64,000 bases of DNA. Source: Portunus trituberculatus. Lineage: Eukaryota; Arthropoda; Malacostraca; Decapoda; Portunidae. Every line of letters begins with the position of its first letter. Position 1 is the stretch's first letter. A program made the position numbers and the translations under genes. The notes beneath the pieces are model-generated. The model had not been told where the DNA came from, made no database searches, and was given only the letters and a program-made list of their open reading frames with translations. The stretch covers positions 1,125,080 to 1,189,079 of the forward strand of contig NC_059297.1 of the NCBI RefSeq assembly GCF_017591435.1. Reading direction: 5' to 3'. This document shows, piece after piece, positions 1-10,022 of the stretch.

Positions 1-168
1 GTTTTTGAAGGTCAAGTTTTAGACGAGTATACTCGTCGACGACTGAAAACGGAACATTTAGTGAAAATGAATATATACATCTGTAGCTGGTTTTTGAAAG
101 TAAAATTTTAGACGAGTATACTTGTCGACGACTGAAAACAGAACATTTAGTGAAAACGAGTATACTTG
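1..168. repeat. 89-bp direct tandem repeat, about 1.9 copies
   Basis: The block starting at 1 recurs at 90 with about 90% identity; both copies contain TTTTAGACGAGTATAC, GTCGACGACTGAAAAC and ACATTTAGTGAAAA. A third partial start (CGAGTATACTTG) follows at 157. The array probably continues to the left of the window. No coding content is seen; it could be a satellite edge or the non-coding end of the adjacent DIRS relic. Confidence 0.75.
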
Positions 169-268
169 TTTCTGCCGAGGAAGGGGTTAAGCGAGTGGCA
201 AAAAGATCGATAGCTGGAGTATAAAAAAGCTGACAAATTCTGTTAAAAATATCGGGTTGTAACATCCA

Positions 269-895
269 CTAAACATCCATCCTACTAACTCTGGACTCCA
301 CATCAGCTGTCACATTGTACAAACCCTGTATATGCTGTGCTGACAGGGTAATATTCCTAGAAGCAGCCCACTCATAAATCTGCACTGTAAGGGCATGAAG
401 ATTAGGTCTTGTACTGCCACAACGATCTATACAAGCAACTACAGTAGTGTTGTCAGAACAGAGTTGAATATGGGAGCTAGACCTATCCCTACACAGGGAC
501 TGCAAGCCCAACAGAATGGCCTTCAACTCTAGGATGTTTATATGATCCAGCTCCTCCTGGGCCCAGTGACCTCCAGTTGTGACATGTCCCATTGAAGTGC
601 CCCAACCAGTCAGACAGGCATCTGTAAACAACTCACAATCTGGGGAAGAAGAGAGGAGAAACTTCTCCTGAAAGTCTATATTGGCCACCCACCAAGCGAC
701 CAAATGTTGGGCATGACAATACAAAGTAATAAACTTGTCAAAATCACCACAGGACCAGGCGAGACCCTGGTCTCGAATCAACTCCAGATACCTGTAACAG
801 AGAGGAATTAACTCTACTGCAGGTGCAGAGGCCACTGTCAAACCAACAAAAGACGATAAGTCCCGTAAAGTGACATTACCCTTAAGTAGCAGCAA
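269..895 (-). pseudogene. DIRS retrotransposon RNase H domain (relic)
   Basis: A 208-residue open frame matches the RNase H region of DIRS-type (tyrosine-recombinase) retrotransposons. Visible motifs are TDACLTGWGTSMG (first catalytic Asp region, about residues 91-103), ELKAILLGLQ (catalytic Glu, about 123-132) and CSDNTTVVACIDRCG (third Asp, about 145-159). In the element this domain degrades the RNA strand during cDNA synthesis. It continues upstream on the minus strand into the RT relic, but no single frame spans both. The expected downstream tyrosine recombinase is missing here: sequence below 269 is non-coding. I infer a truncated DIRS copy. Confidence 0.85.
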
Positions 896-904
896 GCCTT
901 GTTC

Positions 905-1836
905 CTTAATGCGCTCCTTCCTATGAGATGTTAAGTGGTAGTCATGGCGACAGAGTCCAACACCACACCATGGAACGTAACCTTCTTTGTAGGGTCCAGA
1001 ACCGACTTCCGCACATTGACAGTGAGACCCAGGGAATCAAAGAAATGCAAGGCATAGCTGACCTGAGCCTGTAAAATCTCTACTGATGAAGCAGTGAAAA
1101 GACAGCCATCCAAATAACATAACACGACCATCCTAAGGTATTGCAGGTGGGAAAAGACAGGTTTCATTAACTTTGTAAAAATGCGAGGGGCAGAAGATAA
1201 CCCCTGCAGGAGGCAAGTAAATCTGTAATAACGGCCCTTTCACATAAACTGTAGCCATTTCCTGTCCTCAAGCCTAACATAAATGGAGTAATAAGCATCC
1301 TAAAAATCCACTGTAACAAAGAAACAGTTAGGGTAAATTAAAGGTATGACATCCTTCAATGTATCCATCTTAAAATGTAAGTAAGGTACATGAAAATTAA
1401 GGTATTTTAAATTTAGAATGACTCTTGCTGGGCCAACTGGCTTGGTGGTAGGAAAAACATTTGAAAAGAAATCATGAACATCAGGTAAACAAGGCTCCAC
1501 AATTGACTAGATAAAGAAGTGATGTAAAGCATTGTCCAAAGCCCAATCATCGGCTTGAGAGAGGGTTAGAGGACGAGGAGCTACAGTCTGAATAGGCAAA
1601 GACACAAAAACAAGAAATTTCCCCTTCACCACATCATAAATCCAGGAATCTTGAGTCAGAGACCTCCACGTGAACTTTTCAGAAATAATCTTACCTCCTC
1701 TAAAATTATCAGGAGTATTAACTACCGCTGTGACGTCAGTTGAAATTCGTGACGTGAAATCATAATTTTTCCGCGCTAAACGTTTGAATCTCTCCCCATC
1801 AGTATTGGTCCTGGGGCAAGTGGAGGTATCTGGCAT
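905..1836 (-). pseudogene. DIRS reverse transcriptase (frameshifted relic)
   Basis: Three consecutive minus-strand segments in different frames reconstitute a DIRS RT domain: 1,836-1,507 (contains LTQDSWIYDVVKGKF and RPLTLSQADD, typical of the region before the palm), 1,500-1,300 (PVGPARVILNLKYLN, then FFVTVDF, the first catalytic Asp motif) and 1,167-931 (VVLCYLDGCLFTASS). The last segment should carry the YLDD catalytic pair but reads YLDG, so the second Asp is lost. Frameshifts separate all segments. RT order relative to the RNase H relic is normal for the family. Non-functional as it stands. Confidence 0.85.
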
Positions 1837-1969
1837 CTTTTATTGCTCGCCTGCTAGAGTCTTGAGACATATGTTCCCTCACAATAGATTATCTTTTCCC
1901 ATTTTGAGGCAATATCTGGCAACCCCCGTGACCCGGAGGGAGGAAACGGTACTGAGTGATGTTATGTCA

Positions 1970-2245
1970 GTGTTTTTTTTTATTTTTTATTAATTAATTT
2001 ATTTTATTTTATTTTATTTATTTATTTATTTTTTTTACCATGTGGGCTTTTCACAGGAATTTATGGGCTAAAGGGGATACTTTTTGGGATATCTCCTATC
2101 TCAAAGCCCACCCGCTAGGAAACTGTTGCCCTGAGTAAGGAAGCCCAACCTGCACTCAGACCGTGGACAGGATTCGAACCCGTGCGCTTGGAGACCCCCT
2201 CAGATCCCAAAGCGCGCATGGTTCCACTGTACCATGGCGGCCCGT
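1970..2245 (-). mobile_element. tRNA-derived SINE (copy 1, with tRNA-like head)
   Basis: Read on the minus strand, the element starts near 2,245 with a tRNA-like head. The pol III A box is TGGTACAGTGG (plus 2,224-2,234) and the B box is GGTTCGAATCC (plus 2,170-2,180), about 44 nt apart, as in tRNA genes. It continues into a body containing AGCCCATAAATTCC and finishes in an A-rich tail (plus 1,972-2,037, T-rich with ATTTATTT repeats). The same body and A-rich tail recur at 33,605-33,727 without the head, which supports a dispersed SINE rather than a tRNA gene. The partner LINE supplying RT is not identified. Confidence 0.82.
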
Positions 2246-2900
2246 TACTCGGTAATGACATTGAGGAGTGATGAAAATTAAGATAGTGATTTTTTATTGA
2301 GACAGAAGAAAGTGAAGACTCCAGTAGTGATTCTGATAGTAATCTGGGAGACAGAGACCAACCCTCACAGCGACGTTCATAAACCTCCTCACGTAGCCTA
2401 TTCCCGTCAAACAATGCACTGGTGTGTGTGTCATCCCTGGTTGCCTCTACAAGATTGTGCTTTGTCGGCCAAGTCACATGAATCCCATTGCTAATAAGAG
2501 TTGCCAGATTCCAATTTTTATAGATATTCACAATACTTGTAATATGTGGTTTCTTTTTCTTTTCCTGTTTTGCACATCATTTCATATCTGAGTTTGCATT
2601 TTCTTGACATGAAACTGCAAAAGTTCCTACTTTTACATCAAATTCAAATGCCCAAAAGGAGAGAGAGAGAGCGCAGTGTTATTGGAGCTTGGGGGTATTT
2701 CTTAGCGGCAGGTTCTGCCTTGAATTTTTTTTATATACAATAACTGCTCTCAGAGGTCATAACATGTTAAAAACTACATCGTTGTACTCAGAATAACACA
2801 AAGAAATATGTTTTTATAAGGAAAAAATATTTTTAGCATTTTTGACAGGTGTGATTTTTCCCCGTTGTAACAGATGGAAAGTATATCAACCCCCTGTACT
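2246..2900. other. No recognisable gene
   Basis: This interval has no supported coding region. There is a short acidic, serine-rich reading near 2,300-2,390 (plus, residues like EDSSSDSDSNLGD) that resembles the acidic N-termini of some cut-and-paste transposases, but it stops quickly and no catalytic domain follows. A short GA-rich tract lies at 2,658-2,672. The sequence around 2,760-2,900 is AT-rich. Confidence 0.5.
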
Positions 2901-2904
2901 TTAA

Positions 2905-3285
2905 GGGTTAAAGCAAGTAAGGGGTGGTTTGGGAATTTCAAGAAAAAAACTTGAATTCATTCTGTTGTGAAGCAAGGCGAGCCTGCAAGTGCTAACTGAG
3001 TTGCTGCTGAGAAATTTGTGCCTGAATTTAAGAAATTTGTGGATAAGGAATGCTTTAGCGCACAAGAGATCTTTAATTGTGATGAAACTGGCCTGTTTTG
3101 TGGAAAAAAAAACTACCAAACAGGACCTATATAGCAAAGGATGAGAAGTGTTTGGCAGGACACAAGCCCATGAAAGACAGGCTAACCCTGCTTCTGTGCA
3201 TCAGTGCTAGCGGTGACTGCAAAATTAAACTACTACCTTTGAAAACTTGGGTTTGGCAATGGCTGGAACGAATTACCTGATTTAT
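2905..3285 (+). pseudogene. pogo/Tigger-like (Tc1/mariner superfamily) transposase fragment
   Basis: Plus-strand frames joined across indels read as the core of a Tigger/jerky-type DDE transposase: GWFGNFKKK at the left, then AAEKFVPEFKKFVDKECF, the catalytic segment IFNCDETGLF (first Asp, near 3,076-3,105), and DEKCLAGHKPMKDRLTLLL with SGDCKIKLL. The order matches family members. A poly-A run at 3,104-3,112 shifts the frame just after the catalytic Asp, and the remaining DDE residues are absent. The piece is therefore dead. It lies 160 bp upstream of a non-autonomous element with Tigger-like termini, but continuity with that element is not shown. Confidence 0.75.
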
Positions 3286-3357
3286 AGATATTAATAGTCA
3301 AACATTTTAATACTTGAACAGCCATTTGGAATTGATTAAGTTCGAGTATTGAGTCTC

Positions 3358-3359
<2 letters not shown>

Positions 3360-3443
<84 letters not shown>
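3360..3443. repeat. (TA)n microsatellite
   Basis: About 42 uninterrupted TA units. It abuts the left terminus of the element at 3,444, consistent with insertion at a TA target inside, or expansion next to, the dinucleotide run. Confidence 0.98.
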
Positions 3444-3446
<3 letters not shown>

Positions 3447-4373
3447 ACCCCGCTTAACGAACGGGTTACATTCCTAAAAAACGTTCGTTAAGCGAATTTT
3501 CTTTAAGCGAACCAAATATAACAAGTTTCACCCCTGACTTGAACTTCCATTGAGAGTAAACAAAGCGAGAGTGCATCATAGTAGTACAGTAAAGGTTTAA
3601 TGAAAGTAAAAATTATGAAGTTAAACATTTAAGCGGTTTGATTTAAATTATTATAATGTACACTAATGTATGTGTGTAAGTAACTTTATAATGATGAACT
3701 TAAATTTATGAAGGGAGGGAGAGTGGAGCGGGAAAGACGCTAGCTGGCAACCTGTGGAATGTAAACAAAGGGCGCATCATTGTGCTGCATACAAAACTTG
3801 TGTACCACATTTCCACAAGGCTTTCTGTTTTATCCATTGCAGAGTCATGATTTCAGGTGGTTCTTTTAGCTTGCAAGGAAGATACAGTCTGACCAGCCTT
3901 CTTAATAGAGTCTGCTGACTTGAAAATGGTAGACAGTAGATGGAGTCGAGCCATGGTGGCAAGAAATGCTATTATTAGTTTTCTCGCCTCTCTCGTGTCT
4001 TTGAATAATATCCAACTTCACTTCGACAGTAAGAGATTTCCTGGTCTTCTTAGCAATTGCTAGGCGACATTGCAGGGCGTTTTGGTGGCATGTTGAGCGA
4101 GGGAATATGAGCTGCTGCTGATGCTGTTATTGGTTTGAACTAGGGGAAGTGAGTGGTGCGCGTTTTGTCCACGAGAGGCGCTGGTGTATACAATAGCCTG
4201 TCGGCTTGTGTGATACAGCAGGGCTTTCAAACTTGGAAAAAATTACCTAGATAAAAATTTTTTTAAAGTGAGTTTGGTGTTCGTTATATGAGCAGATGGT
4301 AGTAAAAGGAAATGTTCGTTGTAGCGAAATTTTTTTTCTGTGAACGTTCATTAAGCGGGGGTGGGGTTGCCTG
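3444..4373. mobile_element. Non-autonomous TA-target DNA transposon (Tigger-like MITE)
   Basis: The left end begins GCAACCCCGCTTAACGAAC (3,444) and the right end finishes TTAAGCGGGGGTGGGGTTGC followed by CTG and TA (4,353-4,375), giving imperfect terminal inverted repeats. The right terminus reads CAGGCAACCCC outwards, the style of pogo/Tigger ends. Sub-terminal repeats of GTTCGTTAAGCGAA type occur at 3,483-3,510 and are mirrored near 4,310-4,350. TA flanks both sides. No transposase remains inside; a 61-codon minus frame at 3,777-3,962 is not recognised. Mobilisation in trans by a Tigger-like transposase is inferred. Confidence 0.7.
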
Positions 4374-7035
4374 TATTTGAAATACTGTACTTATTAAGAT
4401 TTTCGAGAAATGTGTATGTAAAGTTAGTGAATGTTCTGGGTCTGCACGGTCCATCGTCTATGTTCACACTGTTCATAGAGGGAGGAGTCATAGACCATAC
4501 TTATGGAGTCTGTGTGTGAAGTGACCTGTCGTGTAGGCTGAGATCACCTTCTTCTTCTTATAATCCTCCTGGTTCTTAGCTGACTTTATTTTATGTGATA
4601 TTCAATGAGTTGTCTGAGTTTAAACTTGATCTTTTATGATCTAATATGTAGGCCTATTAGTTAATGTATTCACTAGATCTTATAGTTCTGAAATATTTAT
4701 TAAAACTTTGTGGTTGAAACATTTTTGGGAAAAAAAATCTAAAATAAGGATCCAAATATGAAATCATTAAAATATAAGATTCTCTCCTAAACATTTATGT
4801 TTATTTTCAATCAGATTATCTTGTTATATATACTATTACATTTCTTCCCTCGAGACTTTCTTCTTATACTTTATTTTTAATAGCCCTGTAATCAATCCTT
4901 AAAATAACCATATCTAATGTTCTTTGAGATTCTAGTAGGCTATTGCAATAAAGCTCTAGGTATATTTCCTATTATAATTGGATGAAAAAATTCCTGTCTA
5001 ACTTATCAGATTTTGTCCTGTTATACATGTAAGTAGTCATAAAACAAGGTAAAAAACATGATTTTAAATAATACAAGGGGCAAGATTTGTAGATTTTGGT
5101 ATGCTGAATGAACGTGCTAGTCACACTGTGCCACACTGCGCTATTTTCAACTTTTAACTTTTTTTGGTATAAATTCTACACTGACATTTGAAAAAAAAAA
5201 ATTCCTAAGAAGCCCAAAACCTTCAAGATGAAAAAATCACTTTGGTTGACTGCAAAACACTTGGATCACTGTGAAATAAACGAATGTTGTTGCTGCATCA
5301 CTGTGCACTAGGTTACTGTGGACTGTCAGCTGTTGCACTAGCCGGCCTCTCATGTCAGTCATTCTCGCAGAGTGGAGCGTCAATGCTTAATGATGTCTAC
5401 GATTTGCCTGAGTAGCTGCCTCACCTGGGCCAGTTCTCCCCAGACTTTTATTCCCACATTCTGTTACAGCATTTTAGTCTATGGTTGCAGGCCTGCAGCA
5501 ACCCAGGCTCTTTCCCACTTCTATAATACCCTGAGGTTGCCATCCTGTTTATCCTACCAACAGGGAAGGAATCTTAATAGCATCCACATGAAACATCCTT
5601 TGCTGGAAAGGAACAATCAGCTATGTTTGAGGAAGAGAACAAGCCACTTGTATTTGAGGATTGTAATCTATGAACTATCACCATATTGAGAGTAAAAATA
5701 AACAAACTACCCCATGCCCATACCATTTTACAGCCCTCTAGTTAAGTAGCAGCATTTGCTATCTTCCAGATGAAAAGGTTAGCACCCTAATAATGCAGAT
5801 CTTGGGAAGACAACAAATACCAATGTCCATCTTACAATTTATATTCTCTGGCCCCCAAGCTTAGTTAAGCTTTAATGACCAGTAGCATTTCATCCAACAC
5901 TGCAAAGGCAACCAATGTATTCATCTTCGATGCACAATTGCCCCAGTGTTGACCATGTGGTCATTAAAAGTCTGCTTTGCTTATCTCCATAAGCCAGGGA
6001 GTTCCCTCTTACAAAATCCAGAGCCCTACTTAGAACCTTGACGGTGTCAAAGGACTCTTTGCTCAAGATTGGCAGGGACCTATTAAAATCATAGGTATAT
6101 ATACTATATCACTCTACATGGTCTTACAACAGCCACTTGCATCCTGTCCCTTCAACTTTAACTTGGAAACTGAGAAGCTCTCACTCTGCTCCCCATATGT
6201 GACTAGGGAGGGGAGGAGAGGAACGGGACATATTCCAAACCCCATCTCACTCGCTCTGTTTCTTGTTGTTCAACAGTAAAAAGATATCAACTTGCAAAAG
6301 TTTTTTGCAAGGACTCCAACATACATGGATGAATATAAACTACACTGAGCTCTTGCTCCATCACCCTACAATGTGTTGTATGAATCTCGAAATGGAAAGA
6401 CTAAGCGAAGTATATGAAATTACAGGTCAATTGATAACTTTTCTTGGCTTGGTAATCTTACTGTAAGTACATTAGACTATGCATCTCGCTTGTCCACATT
6501 CTCAAGAACAAGCTGTACATGGTTTTCTCTAATTTTTCATAAAAGTGAACCTCATTACTTTGTAACAGTATTTAATCTTAAGTTTGCAAAGTGATTGTTC
6601 ACTGTACTATTAAATTTTCAGAAACATAACCTAATCATATATCAAGGAGTATCTATATAGGAGTTGACAAGAGTGATGGAATCAGAATTCTCAGGTCCAG
6701 TAATCAGAATAGAACAAGAAATTATAATGGTTCAAGCTTGGAAATGTTAAGTATAAGAACTATATAGGAAGAAATTAATTTTTGAATGAATTGGTGGTAG
6801 ATAAATGAAATGTATTCAGTAATCAGACTTTTAGTGTTGAGTCATTAGGGAGTTTTAATAGATCATATGAATTTATGAATAGGGATGATAGATGGAAATA
6901 GGTAAGTATGTTTCATACAGGGACTGCCACATGTAGGCTTTGTCCGGTATTCCTTAGTTTTGTATGATTTCAGCTTAAAAAGTTTTGAAAGAGTCTCACA
7001 AATATATTTCTATGTAAGAATTATTATTATTGTGA
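4374..7035. other. Gene-poor AT-rich spacer
   Basis: I see no convincing coding or element sequence in this 2.66 kb. The longest frame (plus 5,372-5,689, 105 codons) has no recognised motif or codon pattern and I do not call it a gene. Local homopolymer runs are present. The right border at about 7,036 is where homology to the second DIRS copy (from 21,652) starts abruptly. Confidence 0.6.
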
Positions 7036-8395
7036 TTATAATGGGCTTATCATAAAATTTTGCAAACGTGGCAGCCCTAGCCCAACCAGCTTTTTGCATG
7101 ATGCATGTCAGGGCACTGCCATAGCCTTGGCTTTTGATGCAGCAGCTGGTCGTACTACCCACCTTGAAGACATTGGTGTCCACACCAGACATACTAAGCA
7201 TGGACTTGACCCATCGGGCAATAGTGTCCTTAGATACAGCAGTGCGTGGTTTATGAAAACTGAGAAACAATTTGGAAGCACTATGCTTATCACCATGCCT
7301 AAATTCCTTGGTCCTTGCTATGTACTCTAACAATGTTTGACAAACACAATCTATCATCCTGAGGGTAGGCCCAAAATGTCAGCCTGGCAATATTAAAGTT
7401 AGGTCTACATTGCTTAACAGTTCCCCCTAGCGAAATGGAAATATGATCCTCATTAACATCCATACCCTGAAGCATTAACAAATGTAACGCTTGGACTCTG
7501 GCTTGAGTGATGCCATCAACATGACAAGCTTTAGGGTGAGATCTTTCAATGATAAGTCCTTGAAGGGTGCATAGATCGAAGCTTTTGCAAGACTGGCTTT
7601 ACATCCCATGTTGCCGTGTACCTAGGTGTGGGTGGTCTGAGGTTGAAGACCCTTTCATGAATCTACAAATCAGAGGTGATTTCCTGCCCTGCAGCGATCA
7701 ATTACAGTTCCTAGTGAAGAAATAGCCTCCCTTGCAGTGTTCACGCTGTCATATCCCACATTCCGATGAAACTTCTCAGTCAAGAAGTTAATGACGTAAT
7801 GGGCAGAGGGACTAAATTGATGCCCGGTCGAGAACAAAACTGTTGCCACCTAGCATGCGGGCGGTATTGTTTAGCCGTGCTCGGCTTCCATGACGCAAGC
7901 AAGATGTCCGTGCCTGCCACAGAAACACCTTGTTCTCGGAAGACCTCCCTGATATTAAGCATGCCATGAGCTGAGTGTGTCGCACGACCGGATGTGCCCC
8001 GACTTGAGATGGATGTCGGCCCTGCTCGGAAGGAGCCTGTGGTAATCTATCAACAGCCCTAGAAGAGCTCCCATCCAAGGTTGAGATGGCCAAATGGGCA
8101 CCACTATCCAGCCCATGGCCTGTTCTGCACGGATCTTCTGGAGGCACCTAGCAATTAGAGAGAATGGGGGAAAAAGATAAGAGAGATCAAACTGTGCCCA
8201 GTTGAAAGTAAATACATCAAAAAATGTTGCCTCTGGATCTAGTTTCCAGGAACAGAACGTAGACACTTGCTTATTTAGTCTGGATGCAAATAAGTCAATG
8301 AAAGGGGCACCAAAAACCAAAGAAATTCTACGAAAAACATCAACATCAAGTTGCCACTCATGCCGATCATTAACCCCTTCGCGCCGGATGTTAAA
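7036..8395 (-). pseudogene. DIRS tyrosine recombinase plus RNase H-distal domain (copy 1, decayed)
   Basis: On the minus strand from 8,395 downward the frames show HEWQLDVDVFRR, then PFIDLFASRLNKQV, SYLFPPFSLIARCLQKIRAE and WIVVPIWPSQPWMGALL, the region following RNase H in DIRS elements. Next comes a SAM-like recombinase N-terminus (SWKPSTAKQYRPHARWQQFC, near 7,870), then the catalytic part AVSKDTIARWVKSMLSMSG and the terminal KAGWARAATFAKFYDKPI with the nucleophilic Tyr near 7,050. The expected HSTR-type Arg box reads VGSTTSCC, so a catalytic residue is lost. The enzyme would have integrated circular DIRS cDNA. Frames are broken many times. A second copy lies at 21,652. Confidence 0.85.
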
Positions 8396-8913
<518 letters not shown>

Positions 8914-9070
8914 CCAACGCATCCAACCACACACGTAACTACCAGGCATGGCCCCCAGTGACCACACATGTTCCTAGGAAAAGTAAGAAAAAATAGATAG
9001 ACCGGTAAGGAATAAATTACCAAATTCAAAATACGAGTATGTTGATGAGGCCCAGGGAGCAAAGCCGAAA

Positions 9071-10022
9071 GTGGCCAGTCAAAGCATGAGTCCAGCTTCA
9101 ACAGGGGCAACATTGCAAGGTAGATTGGTGATGTTGGAGAAGAGATTTGAGGAGTTAGTGAAGGAATTAAAAGTTCAGAGGAGTGAGGAGGAGCAGGATA
9201 GAGAATTCTGCAAGGCTTTGAAGGAAAGAGTTAAGAGACTGGAGGAAAATAAAAAACGATTGGTGGATGAGAATGCGCATTTGAAGGTGGAGGAGAAAAT
9301 GGATAGAGTAGTAAAGGAGAAAGATGACTTTAAGGAAATGATTAGTGAGCAGAATGAAAGGCTTGAAAGGGAATGGGAACTGAAGAAAACACAATGGACT
9401 GAGTCGAGGGAAGCAGAGATGGTTGGATTACAAGAAATAATTAAAGATCAGTTGAAGGAAGACAAAAAAGAAAGGTCCAAGGAACTGGTTAATGTAATGA
9501 AGAATAAGGAAACATTGATAAGGGAAATAGCAGAAAAGAAGAAGAGTGTGTTAATATTTGGGATGAAAGAACAAAATATAACATATAAGCCAAGAGAATT
9601 AAGGAAGAATTGAAAACGGTAAGAGATCTGTTCAAAAATCTAAATGATGATGAAAAAAGACCTACAAGAAGAAGTGGAAGAGATCCATAGACTGGGTCCG
9701 TATAAGGAGGGAGTGAACAGACCGATTAAAGTAGTACTGAAGTCACAACAATCATGGAGGATGTCCTATATAGAACATCAAAGTTAAAGAGATAGAAGGT
9801 TGTAAAGAGGTGTTTGTGAGAAAGAATAGAAATGAGGAAGAGAGGAGAAGATATAAGGAATTGGTGGAAGAGGCGAGAAGGAAAAATGATGAGCGGTCTG
9901 AGGAGGAAAGAGAAAAGTTTTTTTGGAGAGTTATAGGAGAGAGAGTCAGAAAGTGGTATGTGGAAAGAAGGAATACGGAGGAACCCCTAGAGGGAGCAGT
10001 GGTGGACCGTAATGTATACTAA
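9071..10022 (+). pseudogene. LINE C ORF1 protein (coiled coil, frameshifted)
   Basis: The first segment (9,071-9,613, 180 residues) is strongly helical and charged (LEKRFEELVKELKVQRSEEE), a typical coiled coil, then reads KKSVLIFGMKEQN, resembling the start of an RRM-like ORF1p domain. After frameshifts near 9,600 and 9,770 it continues EEVEEIHRLGPYKEG and RPIKVVLKSQQ, then 9,810-10,022 (VRKNRNEEERRRYKELVEEA). ORF1p proteins bind LINE RNA and form the RNP. No CCHC knuckle is visible. The stop TAA at 10,020-10,022 overlaps the ORF2 start ATG at 10,012. Confidence 0.75.

Noticed and set aside
5372..5689. 105-codon frame as a gene
   Set aside because: No motif, no splice or codon evidence, and the surroundings are non-coding.
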